This document shows, piece by piece, positions 26,127 through 33,925 of a stretch of DNA of 64,000 bases. The position numbers and the translations under genes are program-made. This stretch comes from Nocardia uniformis NBRC 13702 (GTDB taxonomy: Bacteria > Actinomycetota > Actinomycetes > Mycobacteriales > Mycobacteriaceae), in contig NZ_BDCE01000061.1 of NCBI RefSeq assembly GCF_001613345.1, forward strand, positions 1 to 64,000, written 5' to 3'. How positions within the stretch are numbered: the stretch's first letter is position 1; each line of letters begins with the position of its first letter. The notes below the pieces were generated by a model. It did no database searches. It was given only the letters and a program-made list of their open reading frames with translations, and was not told the DNA's origin.

Positions 26127-26153
26127 TGTCACAGGGTTCGAGTCGGCGGTGTC
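26127..26153 (+). promoter_or_regulatory. ECF41-type promoter for the AhpD-like gene
   Basis: TGTCACA, 15 bases, GTGTC, ending 42 bases before the downstream ATG. Spacing and both boxes are identical to the divergent sigma-gene promoter. Confidence 0.75.
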
Positions 26154-26194
26154 TCATGTTCGTCCGAACGAAACACCACGAGGAGGACGACGTC

Positions 26195-26680
26195 ATGGAT
26201 GCCCGCTTCAACCTGATGAGCACCGAGGTCGGTGCCAAGTTCGCCAAGCGAATGGTCAATGTCAGCTCGGTAATCGACCAGTCGCCGCTGCCGAAGTCCA
26301 CCCAGGAGCTGGTCAGTCTCCGCGCCAGCCAGATCAACGGCTGCGGTTTCTGCACAGATATGCACACCAAGGACGCCGCGGCCGCCGGAGAATCCGCGGT
26401 CCGCCTCAACCTGGTCGCGGCCTGGCGCGAAGCCACCGTATTCACCGAGGCCGAACGCGCCGCCCTGGCACTCACCGAGGAGGCCACCCGGCTCGCCGAC
26501 GCCCACCACGGTGTCTCCGACGACACCTGGGCCCAGGTGCGCAAACACTACGACGACGACCAGATCGCCACACTGATCGCCCTGGTGGCCATGATCAACG
26601 CGGCCAACCGGATCAATGTCACCGTGCGCACCCCGGCGGGTTCCTACGAGCCCGGCATGTTCGCCAGTATGAAGAGCTGA
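26195..26680 (+). CDS. AhpD-like carboxymuconolactone decarboxylase protein, ECF41 target
   Basis: 161 residues with the redox pair in NGCGFCTDMH, the CxxC...H pattern of AhpD-like peroxidatic proteins, in a helical scaffold. ACGAGGAGGACGAC precedes the ATG at 26195. Its promoter duplicates that of the adjacent ECF41 sigma gene, so the pair forms a regulator-target unit as described for ECF41 groups. The physiological substrate is not known. Confidence 0.92.
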   Translation: MDARFNLMSTEVGAKFAKRMVNVSSVIDQSPLPKSTQELVSLRASQINGCGFCTDMHTKDAAAAGESAVRLNLVAAWREATVFTEAERAALALTEEATRLADAHHGVSDDTWAQVRKHYDDDQIATLIALVAMINAANRINVTVRTPAGSYEPGMFASMKS

Positions 26681-26699
26681 ACGGCAGCCGAATCCCGGT

Positions 26700-26728
26700 C
26701 CGGCCCAGAATTACTCGATTCGGGCCGG
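26700..26728 (+). terminator. Weak hairpin after AhpD-like gene
   Basis: CCGGCCC (26700-26706) pairs with GGGCCGG (26722-26728). Modest stem without a T-tract. Confidence 0.45.
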
Positions 26729-26811
26729 CCCGTGCGCTCCGTCTGTCGGGACGAGGCGGCCGCGATCGCCGGGCTGGTTGTGCACCCGGGCGAAGAGCAT
26801 GATTGGGCGCT

Positions 26812-27699
26812 ATGGCGACAAGTATCGGGGAATTGCTCCGGGAACATGAGGCCGCCGGCCGCTACCTCGACGTCGGCGGGGTGCGGACGTTCGTGCGAGA
26901 CGAGGGCACGGGTCGCCCGGTAGTTCTGGTACACGGGGTTCCGGTGTCGAGCTATCTGTGGCGGCGAGTGCTCAATGAGCTGGCGGCACAGGGGCTGCGT
27001 GGGATCGCCCCCGACCTGCCGGGACTCGGACTGTCGGCGCGGCCGACGGATTTCGACTACACCTGGACCGGTCTGGGGCGGCATCTGGCCGCGACAGTCG
27101 ACGCGTTGGGCCTGGAGCGGTTCCATCTGGTGGTGCACGATATCGGCGGCCCCATCGGATTCGAGGTCGCCGCGCGAATGCCGGAGCGGATCGCGTCGCT
27201 GACAGTTCTCGACACCATCGTGGACGCGCACACATTCCACAAACCATGGTCGATGGCGCCGTTCGCGATCCCGGGCCTGGATCGCCTCTGGTTGGCCGGC
27301 GGGCGCGGCCCGATATTCCGGATTCTGATGCGATGGATAGGACTCGCGCCCGGAACTGCGACCACCGCCGCCGAAATCGACCTCCACCGCATGCTATTGA
27401 CACGCGTGGACGGCGGACGCGCATTCCTCCAGATCATGCACTCCTTCGAGACCACCCCGGAGAAGACCGCGCGATACCGCCAGGTGCTGGCCGCGAAAGA
27501 GTATCCGGTGCAGGTTGTCTGGGCCCGCGACGACCCGGTCCTCACCCTCGAAAGGCATGGTCGAATAGCCGCCGACGCCGCCGGGCTACCCGGTCCGGAT
27601 GTCGTGCCGGGCAAGCATTTCTTTCCGGAGGACAGCGCACAGCAGACCGTGGAGCGCATTGCCGAGATCGTCACCCGCACTGGTGGTTCGGGGGCGTAG
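26812..27699 (+). CDS. Alpha/beta hydrolase, haloalkane-dehalogenase-like
   Basis: 295 residues. Oxyanion motif LVHGVPVSSYLWRRV, nucleophile elbow VVHDIGGPIG with Asp as nucleophile, and C-terminal His in VPGKHFFPED. Asp nucleophiles point to the haloalkane dehalogenase/epoxide hydrolase side of the family, but the Trp that normally follows the Asp in dehalogenases is Ile here, so halide chemistry is not assured. The ATG at 26812 was chosen over a TTG three codons upstream. It is the last gene before the presumed left boundary of the tRNA-Pro island. Confidence 0.85.
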   Translation: MATSIGELLREHEAAGRYLDVGGVRTFVRDEGTGRPVVLVHGVPVSSYLWRRVLNELAAQGLRGIAPDLPGLGLSARPTDFDYTWTGLGRHLAATVDALGLERFHLVVHDIGGPIGFEVAARMPERIASLTVLDTIVDAHTFHKPWSMAPFAIPGLDRLWLAGGRGPIFRILMRWIGLAPGTATTAAEIDLHRMLLTRVDGGRAFLQIMHSFETTPEKTARYRQVLAAKEYPVQVVWARDDPVLTLERHGRIAADAAGLPGPDVVPGKHFFPEDSAQQTVERIAEIVTRTGGSGA

Positions 27700-27774
27700 G
27701 GGTTCCGGGATCGGTCTCCGCGATATGCACCTTGACCAGCGCCAGAAAGACTGAAGTGTGTTCGGATTGAACGA

Positions 27775-27878
27775 ATTTCAACCTTCGACACTCCGCTCCC
27801 AAAGCGGAATATATTTATGGTGACACGCAGGTCAGAGCCATAAAACGTGCCAGTTGTAGGCTGAATTGCAGGCTACAA
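27775..27878. other. tRNA-Pro-derived attachment-site remnant 1 with arm repeat
   Basis: Bases 27775-27808 match the T-arm to anticodon-arm segment of the tRNA-Pro gene (35203-35236) at 31 of 34 positions, including an exact 18-bp core CTCCGCTCCCAAAGCGGA. The following 70 bases share CAGGTCAGAGC and AGTTGTAGGC with the copy at 32.6 kb. The arm contains TTGTAGGCTG inverted as CAGGCTACAA with one mismatch, a plausible recombinase or Xis site. Interpreted as the outer att site of an integrated element. Confidence 0.7.
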
Positions 27879-27920
27879 ACACAAAATCGAGTCGAGGTTT
27901 GCAGCCGGGTAGACCGCGGC

Positions 27921-28625
27921 CTATGAACCGGCGGGAGTAGCGCTTGTCCTCTTGGGGCAGTAGCGCAGCACGACAACGTCATCGAGCACAGTAGCGTCGA
28001 CGAACTCCAGTCGGCGTCGTGAACCGCCTGGGAACTCCGCAGGGTTGACGAATCGTGGTGCCGCGCTCTGGCCAATGAGGAGCGGCGCGATTGCGTAGCG
28101 AAGCTCATCCGCTAGTCCGGCTTCCAGAAAGGCTGTGTGGATCTGTGTGCCGCCCTCGACGATCAGTTTCTGGACACCGCGCCCGCCGAGGTCGTCGAGC
28201 ATCGTGCCCCAGAAGTCGGGGTCGGCGATCCCCACAACTTCAGCAACCGCGCTGAGGCCGTCGCCGATCTTCTCGGCTCCCTCGATGGTGGTGTACACCA
28301 GTGGTTTACCGCCCTCGATGTAGTGGTGGAACATCCGGGCTTCCGGGTCGATATCACCCGACCTGGTTACCGTCACCTTGAGCAGATTCGAGGCCTTTCC
28401 GGCCGCGACGCGCGCTCGACGTCGTTCCTCGCTGCGCAACCACAGCCGCGGATTGTCCCGGCGCACGGTCTCGGCCCCGATGAGGATGGCGTCGCATTCG
28501 GCACGCAGTTGGTCGACGCCGTCGAAATCCTGATCGTTCGAGAGGTACAGGCGTTCGGGGATGGTGTCATCGATGTAGCCGTCGAGGCTGACGGCGACGG
28601 AGAGAACTACATACGGTCGGGGCAA
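27921..28625 (-). CDS. RibD-type pyrimidine/dihydrofolate-like reductase, island effector
   Basis: 234 residues of the RibD C-terminal reductase family: YVVLSVAVSLDGYIDD, AILIGAETVRRDNPRL, LIVEGGTQIHTAFLEAGLADE, and a C-terminal barrel strand. These residues match 5-amino-6-ribosylaminouracil reductases better than the member at 10408. It starts with TTG, preceded by GGGAGG, and overlaps the end of the upstream XRE-TPR regulator gene by 19 bases, so the two are translated together. No other riboflavin genes are nearby. Its place on a presumed mobile island next to a regulator suggests an accessory metabolic or modification role; the substrate is unknown. Confidence 0.82.
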   Translation of the reverse strand: MPRPYVVLSVAVSLDGYIDDTIPERLYLSNDQDFDGVDQLRAECDAILIGAETVRRDNPRLWLRSEERRRARVAAGKASNLLKVTVTRSGDIDPEARMFHHYIEGGKPLVYTTIEGAEKIGDGLSAVAEVVGIADPDFWGTMLDDLGGRGVQKLIVEGGTQIHTAFLEAGLADELRYAIAPLLIGQSAAPRFVNPAEFPGGSRRRLEFVDATVLDDVVVLRYCPKRTSATPAGS

Positions 28626-29974
28626 CTCTCGGCCTCCCAGGTCGCGAAGGCATCGTGAAATTCGGCGACGCCTATCTGTGTGCTGGCAGCATCGATCATG
28701 CCTGACAGTCGCCGGACCGCGTACAGGATGCGCGCCGACCTTGTGCCGATGCCGATTTCGAGAGATTGCAGTCCGGCGGAGGCCGCTTGTTCAATATCGC
28801 CTGCGGCCATGTGAGCGACCGCGGTGCGGGCGAGATAGACACCCTTGTCACGCGGGTAGTCCGGTTGCATGTGGGCCATGGCGTCAGCGAACTGGGTTGT
28901 GGCACGCCGGTACTCACCGGTTTCGGCGTAGGTGTGCGCTTGGTAGGCGTCGATGTAGGAGTCGTCGAGGAACATGCCCCACTTTGGGTCGGGGTCAGCT
29001 CGTGCCACGATCTTGCGCGCGGCGTCGTAGGTCTGCGCGCTGCGATGGGAATGGCCAGCCAGCGCCAAAGCGTGGGCACGGAAGGTTAGCGCGGCCGCAG
29101 AGAACAGCGAATCGTCTGGCGCACTGCGCCGAGCGGCGTTGGCCAACTCCTCGGCCTCGTTCGCATCGCCCTGATCGCATGCCAATTGGCTCATGCGCAC
29201 CAGCGACAATCCGATGTAGTAGTCGTCGGCGAGCTGGTGGGACCATTGCAGCGCTTTCGCTACCCAGTGCTCAGCGTTCACGAAGTCCCGCTGGTCTTGG
29301 TATTGCCATGCCGCAGTTTCGGCGAACATCGCGCGCATCCGAAGGATGCCTTGCGCGTCTCCCACCCCACCACGCTTGAGCTGTTCGAGCAGATTCAAGG
29401 CGCTGAGGACATGGGGCAAAGTCTGTGCGGAGCCGTAGACATTGTCGGATTCGATCAGCGACATGCGCAGCTTGTCGAAATGTCCGACATGGTCGATTGC
29501 AGCGTTGGCGTATATGCCTGCCAATGCCTTGTCCGCCAACGACGGTCCCGACACTCCGGACATCGCTGCGCCGACCGCTCCGGCACCGATTCCGAGCACG
29601 AAGTTTCGACGTGGCACCGCCACCAACGTGACCTCTCCTGTGAGTGTCCGAGCTGAGACGACGATGTAGTCGTCCGCCTCCGAATCCTTTGTTGGTCGCA
29701 GGGGTTGGAGCCCAAGGACGTCGACGCTCACGCTAGTCGGTCTCTGCAAGAGCGACCAGAAGCGTTGCGTTACCGCCGAATCCGCCGCGTCAAGCTTCTC
29801 ATCCATTCGCGCGGCGTAATCGCTACTCAGACGAATATCGCCGAGTCGGCGCTCCCACTTCTTTACTGTGTCATGCGCGACGCCAACATACTCGGCGAAT
29901 GCTTCTTGCTTCAGCCGAGTCGCTTCCCTGAAAGCCTTTGCTTCGACGCCCGTCCACCGCGCGCAAATGCTCAT
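28607..29974 (-). CDS. XRE-family regulator with TPR-like repeats
   Basis: 455 residues. N-terminal helix-turn-helix (FREATRLKQEAFAEYVGVAH, VKKWERR), a short hydrophobic patch FVLGIGAGAVGAAMSG near residue 125, then a long helical solenoid of TPR-like repeats. This layout recalls actinobacterial peptide- or ligand-sensing regulators. The ATG at 29974 follows AGGGGAACCG. The coding end overlaps the RibD-like reductase start by 19 bases. A remnant of a related regulator lies at 33166-33606 in the same position relative to the second att-like repeat, which ties this gene to the island's control. Confidence 0.85.
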   Translation of the reverse strand: MSICARWTGVEAKAFREATRLKQEAFAEYVGVAHDTVKKWERRLGDIRLSSDYAARMDEKLDAADSAVTQRFWSLLQRPTSVSVDVLGLQPLRPTKDSEADDYIVVSARTLTGEVTLVAVPRRNFVLGIGAGAVGAAMSGVSGPSLADKALAGIYANAAIDHVGHFDKLRMSLIESDNVYGSAQTLPHVLSALNLLEQLKRGGVGDAQGILRMRAMFAETAAWQYQDQRDFVNAEHWVAKALQWSHQLADDYYIGLSLVRMSQLACDQGDANEAEELANAARRSAPDDSLFSAAALTFRAHALALAGHSHRSAQTYDAARKIVARADPDPKWGMFLDDSYIDAYQAHTYAETGEYRRATTQFADAMAHMQPDYPRDKGVYLARTAVAHMAAGDIEQAASAGLQSLEIGIGTRSARILYAVRRLSGMIDAASTQIGVAEFHDAFATWEAESCPDRM

Positions 29975-30068
29975 CGGTTCCCCTGTGCCCGTCGGTGCCT
30001 CGAGAGTACCCGCGCGGTACACGCTGGGTCACTTCTTTCGAAAGCCGCCCGGCAGAACAGTTGAGTAG

Positions 30069-30112
30069 GCACCCGACGTTAGGTCCACGCCCCTCATCCT
30101 GGCGTCGGGTGC
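30069..30112. promoter_or_regulatory. 10-bp inverted repeat upstream of the micro-operon
   Basis: GCACCCGACG (30069-30078) is exactly inverted as CGTCGGGTGC (30103-30112), 38 bases before the first small gene and about 100 before the divergent regulator. Candidate operator for the XRE-TPR protein. Confidence 0.5.
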
Positions 30113-30149
30113 ACTCCAAAACCGTTCCAGGGAGCTGGAGACACCCGAC

Positions 30150-30308
30150 ATGGAAATCATCCTCGTAATCACCACGACAGCGCTAGTACTAGTTGCCGCC
30201 ATAGCCACCCGCCACACACCGCACCGCCGCCAAGGACCGACCGTCGCCGAGATCCAGGCGCGGCTAGCAGCCGAGCAGCGCACCTTCGTCCCACTGCGGG
30301 GGTGGTGA
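30150..30308 (+). CDS. Small single-span membrane protein, 52 aa
   Basis: MEIILVITTTALVLVAAIAT forms one hydrophobic helix, followed by a short basic cytoplasmic-type tail ending PLRGW. GGAG lies 12-20 bases upstream of the ATG. The stop TGA overlaps the GTG start of the next small gene (GTGA), which supports real translation. No homologue recognised. Confidence 0.6.
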   Translation: MEIILVITTTALVLVAAIATRHTPHRRQGPTVAEIQARLAAEQRTFVPLRGW

Positions 30309-30523
30309 GCGTGGACCTCGTAACCATTCCGGAAGAAGCTGACGCCGGGAACATCGAGGCAATGCTTAGCTGTCTCAATCCCGTTTGGGCACAGGTGAAT
30401 CCACACCGCGCGTGGCAGGTGCACGCCGAGTGCGACCGCGAGAACTGCGTCACGAAATCGGTCGCATGGAACACCCTCGTCGAACAGGGCAAGGTCGTCC
30501 CGGACTCCGGACGAGTCCGATGA
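30305..30523 (+). CDS. Hypothetical protein, 72 aa, micro-operon
   Basis: Small soluble protein (VDLVTIPEEADAGNIEAML, then NPVWAQVNPHRAWQVHAEC). It has Cys in HAECDRENC. Several GTG starts are in frame (30302, 30305, 30311); 30305 is chosen because it overlaps the preceding stop. Its own stop overlaps the next start as ATGA. Unrecognised; reminiscent of small conserved proteins of actinobacterial mobile elements. Confidence 0.65.
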   Translation: MSVDLVTIPEEADAGNIEAMLSCLNPVWAQVNPHRAWQVHAECDRENCVTKSVAWNTLVEQGKVVPDSGRVR

Positions 30524-30864
30524 GCCGGGTCGCGCTCGGCCTGGTCCGCACCGCCTACAGCGACGACGTCGAACTCGACGTGAAAGCGGTCGACGTGTTC
30601 ATTGGTGATCGGGGCTGGCGGTATCCGCCGTGTCGATGGCTCCGGCCCACTGTCTCGATACTGCTGATCGGCCCCAACGATTCCGCATACAGCCAACTTC
30701 TATTGGTGCACAACGATTCCGAGGCCATCGCGATCGTCGTTCCCACCATGACGCACTTGATCGGTATCGAGGCCATCGCGCAGTCGCGCGCCGACATCTA
30801 CTCCCTCGACGGCCACCACCAGCCGCGCCGCCCCTATCGCGAACTTCTGGGACTCGACCCCTAA
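30520..30864 (+). CDS. Hypothetical protein, 114 aa, micro-operon
   Basis: Third gene of the overlapping trio, starting MSRVALGLVRTAYSDDVELD. It has an alpha/beta composition with a central hydrophobic strand SILLIGPNDSAYSQLLL and AIAIVVPTMTHLIG, no signal peptide and no catalytic motif I can name. Four-base overlap with the preceding gene indicates coupled translation. Confidence 0.7.
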   Translation: MSRVALGLVRTAYSDDVELDVKAVDVFIGDRGWRYPPCRWLRPTVSILLIGPNDSAYSQLLLVHNDSEAIAIVVPTMTHLIGIEAIAQSRADIYSLDGHHQPRRPYRELLGLDP

Positions 30865-30984
30865 CCGCAGCAACAACACCCGATCCACCGAGCCGCGCAA
30901 CCCAACGCGTCCTCGGGCGATGACGTCCGCCCGGACACCGGGCCGGTCGAATAGATGAATAGCAACTCGATAGAAGGAAATACG

Positions 30985-31266
30985 ATGCTACACAATATGA
31001 TTCGCGTTCTCGCGTTCGTCGCGGCGGTGTTCTCGGGCATCATGCTCAGCACAGGACCCGCCGCCGCCGTCAGCCCTGCGGATTGCGAGAACACACCGAA
31101 TGGTTGGGTGGACTTCACCCTGGACCCAGAGGATCAGAGCCAGGCTGTATGCATATGCAGGGATGACCCGATCTACAAAGATCTGCAGGTGTTCGGGCCA
31201 CACCTCGCGACCGTCGCAGGGGCTCCGATGGCGATTACCTGCGTCGGCCTCGAAGTCAGCGCCTAG
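30985..31266 (+). CDS. Small secreted four-cysteine protein, paralogue 1
   Basis: 93 residues. Signal peptide MIRVLAFVAAVFSGIMLSTG ending AAA-V, then a mature domain of about 60 residues with four Cys arranged C-x(20-21)-CxC-x(27)-C (DCEN, VCIC, TCVG), probably two disulfides. AGAAGGAAATACG precedes the ATG. A paralogue with the same leader, Cys spacing and upstream sequence lies at 33635. Each is followed within 10 bases by a member of a second paralogous family, so the pair behaves as a two-gene module. Function unknown. Confidence 0.75.
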   Translation: MLHNMIRVLAFVAAVFSGIMLSTGPAAAVSPADCENTPNGWVDFTLDPEDQSQAVCICRDDPIYKDLQVFGPHLATVAGAPMAITCVGLEVSA

Positions 31267-31275
31267 GCTCACGAC

Positions 31276-31719
31276 ATGAGCGAGCGCAGCGAGCATTTCG
31301 AATGCCGGGTGACGATCGACGGGGCCGCACCCTCGCTGGTGCCCCTACTCCGGGCGGCGGCGCGCATCGCCGCCGAGCACGGCCGCAACGTCCTCTCGGA
31401 TGCCGACGTGTACGCGGCGCTGATCGCAAGCGATGACAAGTATGGATATCCGCCGCTCTGGTGGCCGCGCGTTGACAAACCGCGCATCACCCGTGACTGG
31501 AAGGGCAGCATCGGCAAGGATGCCGAAGGCAACATGCTCACATCCGAGCTGCAGGGCGAAACCGTGCCGCTGTCCTATCCGGAATTCAGGGACTACGTCA
31601 CCGAGTGGGTACCTGGGCCGACACCCCCCGGCGTCGGCCCCGCGAGCGCGGCGTCGGTCACCTACGAGATCAGCGGGGCGATGGCCGACGAGTTCAAAGC
31701 GATGATCGAACGATCCTGA
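31276..31719 (+). CDS. Cytosolic protein with Clp-N-like helical segment, paralogue 1
   Basis: 147 residues, no signal peptide. The segment LLRAAARIAAEHGRNVLSDA with VYAALIA resembles the repeat of Clp ATPase N-domains (ARxLAxxxG...V..eHLLLALL), followed by LWWPRVDKPR and GETVPLSYPEFRDYV. No ATPase domain is attached. The resemblance is by eye only and may be fold-level or chance. Partner of the secreted four-Cys protein nine bases upstream; paralogue at 33926. A strong terminator follows. Confidence 0.65.
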   Translation: MSERSEHFECRVTIDGAAPSLVPLLRAAARIAAEHGRNVLSDADVYAALIASDDKYGYPPLWWPRVDKPRITRDWKGSIGKDAEGNMLTSELQGETVPLSYPEFRDYVTEWVPGPTPPGVGPASAASVTYEISGAMADEFKAMIERS

Positions 31720-31728
31720 CAACACGAA

Positions 31729-31770
31729 TTCGCCCCGCTGAGCCTCGAACTGAGGACTCAGCGGGGCGAA
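31729..31770 (+). terminator. Strong hairpin after module 1
   Basis: TTCGCCCCGCTGAG pairs perfectly with CTCAGCGGGGCGAA. Confidence 0.85.
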
Positions 31771-31875
31771 CTCTGTGCCATGACATTTCGTGCCATCCGG
31801 CCGGTTTCCGTTAACCCTGCGTGGTTGCCGGTCGATCCGTGATCGACGGTCCACTCACCTCTTTAGGGGGCTACC

Positions 31876-32442
31876 TTGTCCGATCCCAATCCACCCGCGG
31901 TTGATCCTGCCCAGAAGCGCCGCAAGTTGAACGCGTGGATTCTCGGCGTCGCTGTTCTGCTCGTGACCCTCGTCGCCGTGGTCGGTTGTGGAGACGACGA
32001 GGACTCAGCCGCCGCGCCGTCGACCACATCAGCGGCGGCGACACCGAACGAGCCCGCAACGACCGCGCCCTCGACGACGGGGGCGGTCGGCGGCCAGCCG
32101 TTCGGGCCCTCCGATCCGCGGTGCGAGGCAGCGGCACAGCCTGTGGTCGACTCCGTTGCGGTCGGACTCAGCAATGCCGGGTACGAGCTGCGCAACGGCA
32201 CGGTGATCACGAGCGGCGGACTCACCTACTTCGGCGCCTCGATTTTCGGCACCGATGGGCAGATGGAAGAGCGTTCGGATGTGTGGGTTATCCAGGGCGG
32301 CACCGTATACGCATCCACAGGTGGCGCGCGGAATAACACGACGTTCCCGAAAGCGTCTGCGGCACCGCTGAATATCTCGCCTGGTGACGAGATCGTGCAG
32401 GCGGTCGATACCTGCGTCGTCAACCTCACCACAGGCGGGTAA
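31876..32442 (+). CDS. Membrane-anchored or lipoprotein-like exported protein
   Basis: 188 residues starting at a TTG preceded by AGGGGG. A basic N-terminus leads to the helix ILGVAVLLVTLVAVVGCGDD, whose VVGC could be a lipobox. A Thr/Ala/Pro-rich linker and a small C-terminal domain with two Cys (DPRCEAA, VDTCVVN) follow. The 51 bases spanning its promoter-proximal region and start are repeated at 34395-34445 in the second island, where the gene itself is missing. Function unknown. Confidence 0.7.
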   Translation: MSDPNPPAVDPAQKRRKLNAWILGVAVLLVTLVAVVGCGDDEDSAAAPSTTSAAATPNEPATTAPSTTGAVGGQPFGPSDPRCEAAAQPVVDSVAVGLSNAGYELRNGTVITSGGLTYFGASIFGTDGQMEERSDVWVIQGGTVYASTGGARNNTTFPKASAAPLNISPGDEIVQAVDTCVVNLTTGG

Positions 32443-32462
32443 ATCACACACCGAAAACGACA

Positions 32463-32494
32463 AAGAGCGCCCCGGCGGTTGCCGGGGCGCTCTT
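32463..32494 (+). terminator. Hairpin terminator after the exported protein
   Basis: AAGAGCGCCCCGGC pairs perfectly with GCCGGGGCGCTCTT around a GGTT loop. Confidence 0.85.
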
Positions 32495-32567
32495 GTGTTC
32501 GGGTCACAGATCGTATGCCTCGATCCAGTCGATTGCCGGTGACCGGTACTCGGCGCCGAGGAACGGG

Positions 32568-32661
32568 AATTCGACACTCCGCTCCCAAAGTGGAATAACT
32601 TCACGGTTCGACACAGGTCAGAGCAATAGAAAGATGCTAGTTGTAGGCCGAATTGCAGGCT
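32568..32661. other. tRNA-Pro-derived attachment-site remnant 2 with arm repeat
   Basis: Core CTCCGCTCCCAAAGTGGA (32577-32594) differs by one base from the tRNA-Pro anticodon arm and is preceded by TTCGACA exactly as in the copy at 27.8 kb. The right arm repeats CAGGTCAGAGC and AGTTGTAGGC...GAATTGCAGGCT from that copy. Interpreted as an internal att site separating two stacked elements. Confidence 0.7.
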
Positions 32662-32674
32662 GAGCCGGAATCGA

Positions 32675-33157
32675 TCAGCTGCGAGCCGCGCCGTCAGGCC
32701 AGATGATCACGACAGGCACGCCCTTCTCACGTGCGAGGTCGACGACCGTGCCCGTGCCGCCCTTCTCGCTGGGCTGAGAATCCCACACGGCAACCAGCCG
32801 GTCGCACGTGCCGACCACTGCCTCGTTCGCGGCCTCGTAGGCATCCCTGCCCGCGTCGTCGAAGTCCATCACTCGCACTGTGTCGGCACGGGCGATCAGC
32901 TCATCGAACTTAGGCGCATGGTCAGGCTTGACCTTGCGCTCGCGGTAGTTCCGGGAGGGCAGAACGACTTCCAAGCGACCACCCGAATCCAGTACTGCTC
33001 GAGCGAACACCGAGTCGGCACCACGGGCGATGCAGCTGATGCCCACAACGTTCGCCGGGTCGCCATTCTCGGCGAGTACGCGACGAATCTCGTTGTAGAC
33101 GAGCGGAACCGTGTCGGTAGTGATGTTCATGTGTCCGGTGACGCCGATACGAGTCAT
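32675..33157 (-). CDS. SLOG-like Rossmannoid nucleotide-binding protein
   Basis: 160 residues. Begins TRIGVTGHMNITTDTV and contains GISCIARGADSVFAR, LEVVLPSRNYRER and, near the end, GGTGTVVDLAREKGVPV. The GGxGT motif followed by a helix and a strand is the hallmark of SLOG/LOG-type domains, which bind nucleotides and occur in DprA, LOG and in nucleotide-sensing defence effectors. ATG at 33157 chosen; GTG at 33163 is also possible. It is immediately downstream of a truncated XRE-TPR regulator gene (stop at 33166), mirroring the regulator-effector pair of the first island. The ligand is unknown. Confidence 0.7.
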   Translation of the reverse strand: MTRIGVTGHMNITTDTVPLVYNEIRRVLAENGDPANVVGISCIARGADSVFARAVLDSGGRLEVVLPSRNYRERKVKPDHAPKFDELIARADTVRVMDFDDAGRDAYEAANEAVVGTCDRLVAVWDSQPSEKGGTGTVVDLAREKGVPVVIIWPDGAARS

Positions 33158-33165
33158 GGCCACTT

Positions 33166-33606
33166 CTATACCGGGGCGACGACCAAGGGGCGCACTCTGT
33201 CCCGGAATTCTGCGACGGCAGGGACGTCGGCCAGAGATTTGGTCCGGTTGTACATCTCAGCCAGTTTGACGCGGACACGGTCGGACGCAGTCCGTTCGAC
33301 TGTGGTCAGGGCCAAGTGGCCGAGGCGGCAGGCTTCCTTGACTTCCCCCTCGATGATGCGGGCCTCGGCAATTCCAAGTTGGTCAAGCGCCGTGCTGCGG
33401 AGCCGGTTCGACTTGCGCAGTGCTATCGCCTGGCTGATGTGTTCGGCGGCCGGTCCAGCGAATTCAGGCTTTCGCTGGGCCATTTCGAGCAGGCGTCCAC
33501 CGGTGGTTCCGGCGAATTCGGCGGCGTCGAAGTAGCCGATCCAGTGCGGTCCCTCGGCCGGTACGGTCACGGCGAGCGATTCGTATGCGCGATCGGACGG
33601 ATAGAT
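33166..33606 (-). pseudogene. Remnant of an XRE-TPR-type regulator (C-terminal part only)
   Basis: About 145 codons read as the helical C-terminal part of an actinobacterial HTH-TPR regulator: HWIGYFDAAEFAGTTGGRLL, RSTALDQLGIAEARIIEGE, CRLGHLALTTVERT. No HTH domain, no good start codon and no ribosome site precede it; the sequence beyond 33606 is the divergent secreted-protein gene. The 5' half therefore appears to have been lost when the plus-strand module was placed there. A short functional protein from an internal start cannot be excluded. Confidence 0.6.
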
Positions 33607-33634
33607 GACTGATGACTCGATAGAAGGAAACGCA

Positions 33635-33916
33635 ATGTTACACACTATGATTCGCGTGCTCGTGTTCGTCGTATCGGTATTCGCGGCCGTGATGCTGAGT
33701 GCTGGCCCGGCCGGGGCGGTTACCCCGCGGCAGTGCGAGGACGATGGAGCACGCGTGGACGCCATACTCGACCCAGACGGCGAGTACAGAGCGTTCTGTA
33801 CCTGCCGGGGCGGTACCGGTTTCTACAACGGGATGGAGGTGTTCGGGGCGCATGTCATGCGGGTAGGTCCGGCCGTGGTCCCGGTTCAGTGTGTCGGCCG
33901 CGGCTTGGGTGCATAG
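33635..33916 (+). CDS. Small secreted four-cysteine protein, paralogue 2
   Basis: 93 residues, paralogue of the gene at 30985. It has the same type of leader (MIRVLVFVVSVFAAVMLSAG), the same four Cys with the CxC pair (QCED, FCTC, QCVG) and the shared EVFGAH/QVFGPH block. The 25 bases before the ATG, including ACTCGATAGAAGGAAA, are nearly identical in both copies. First gene of module 2. Confidence 0.75.
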   Translation: MLHTMIRVLVFVVSVFAAVMLSAGPAGAVTPRQCEDDGARVDAILDPDGEYRAFCTCRGGTGFYNGMEVFGAHVMRVGPAVVPVQCVGRGLGA

Positions 33917-33925
33917 GCTCGCGTC

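Noticed and set aside
33607..33765. N-terminal extension of the regulator remnant
   Set aside because: This part is antisense to the secreted-protein gene and reads as unrelated sequence.
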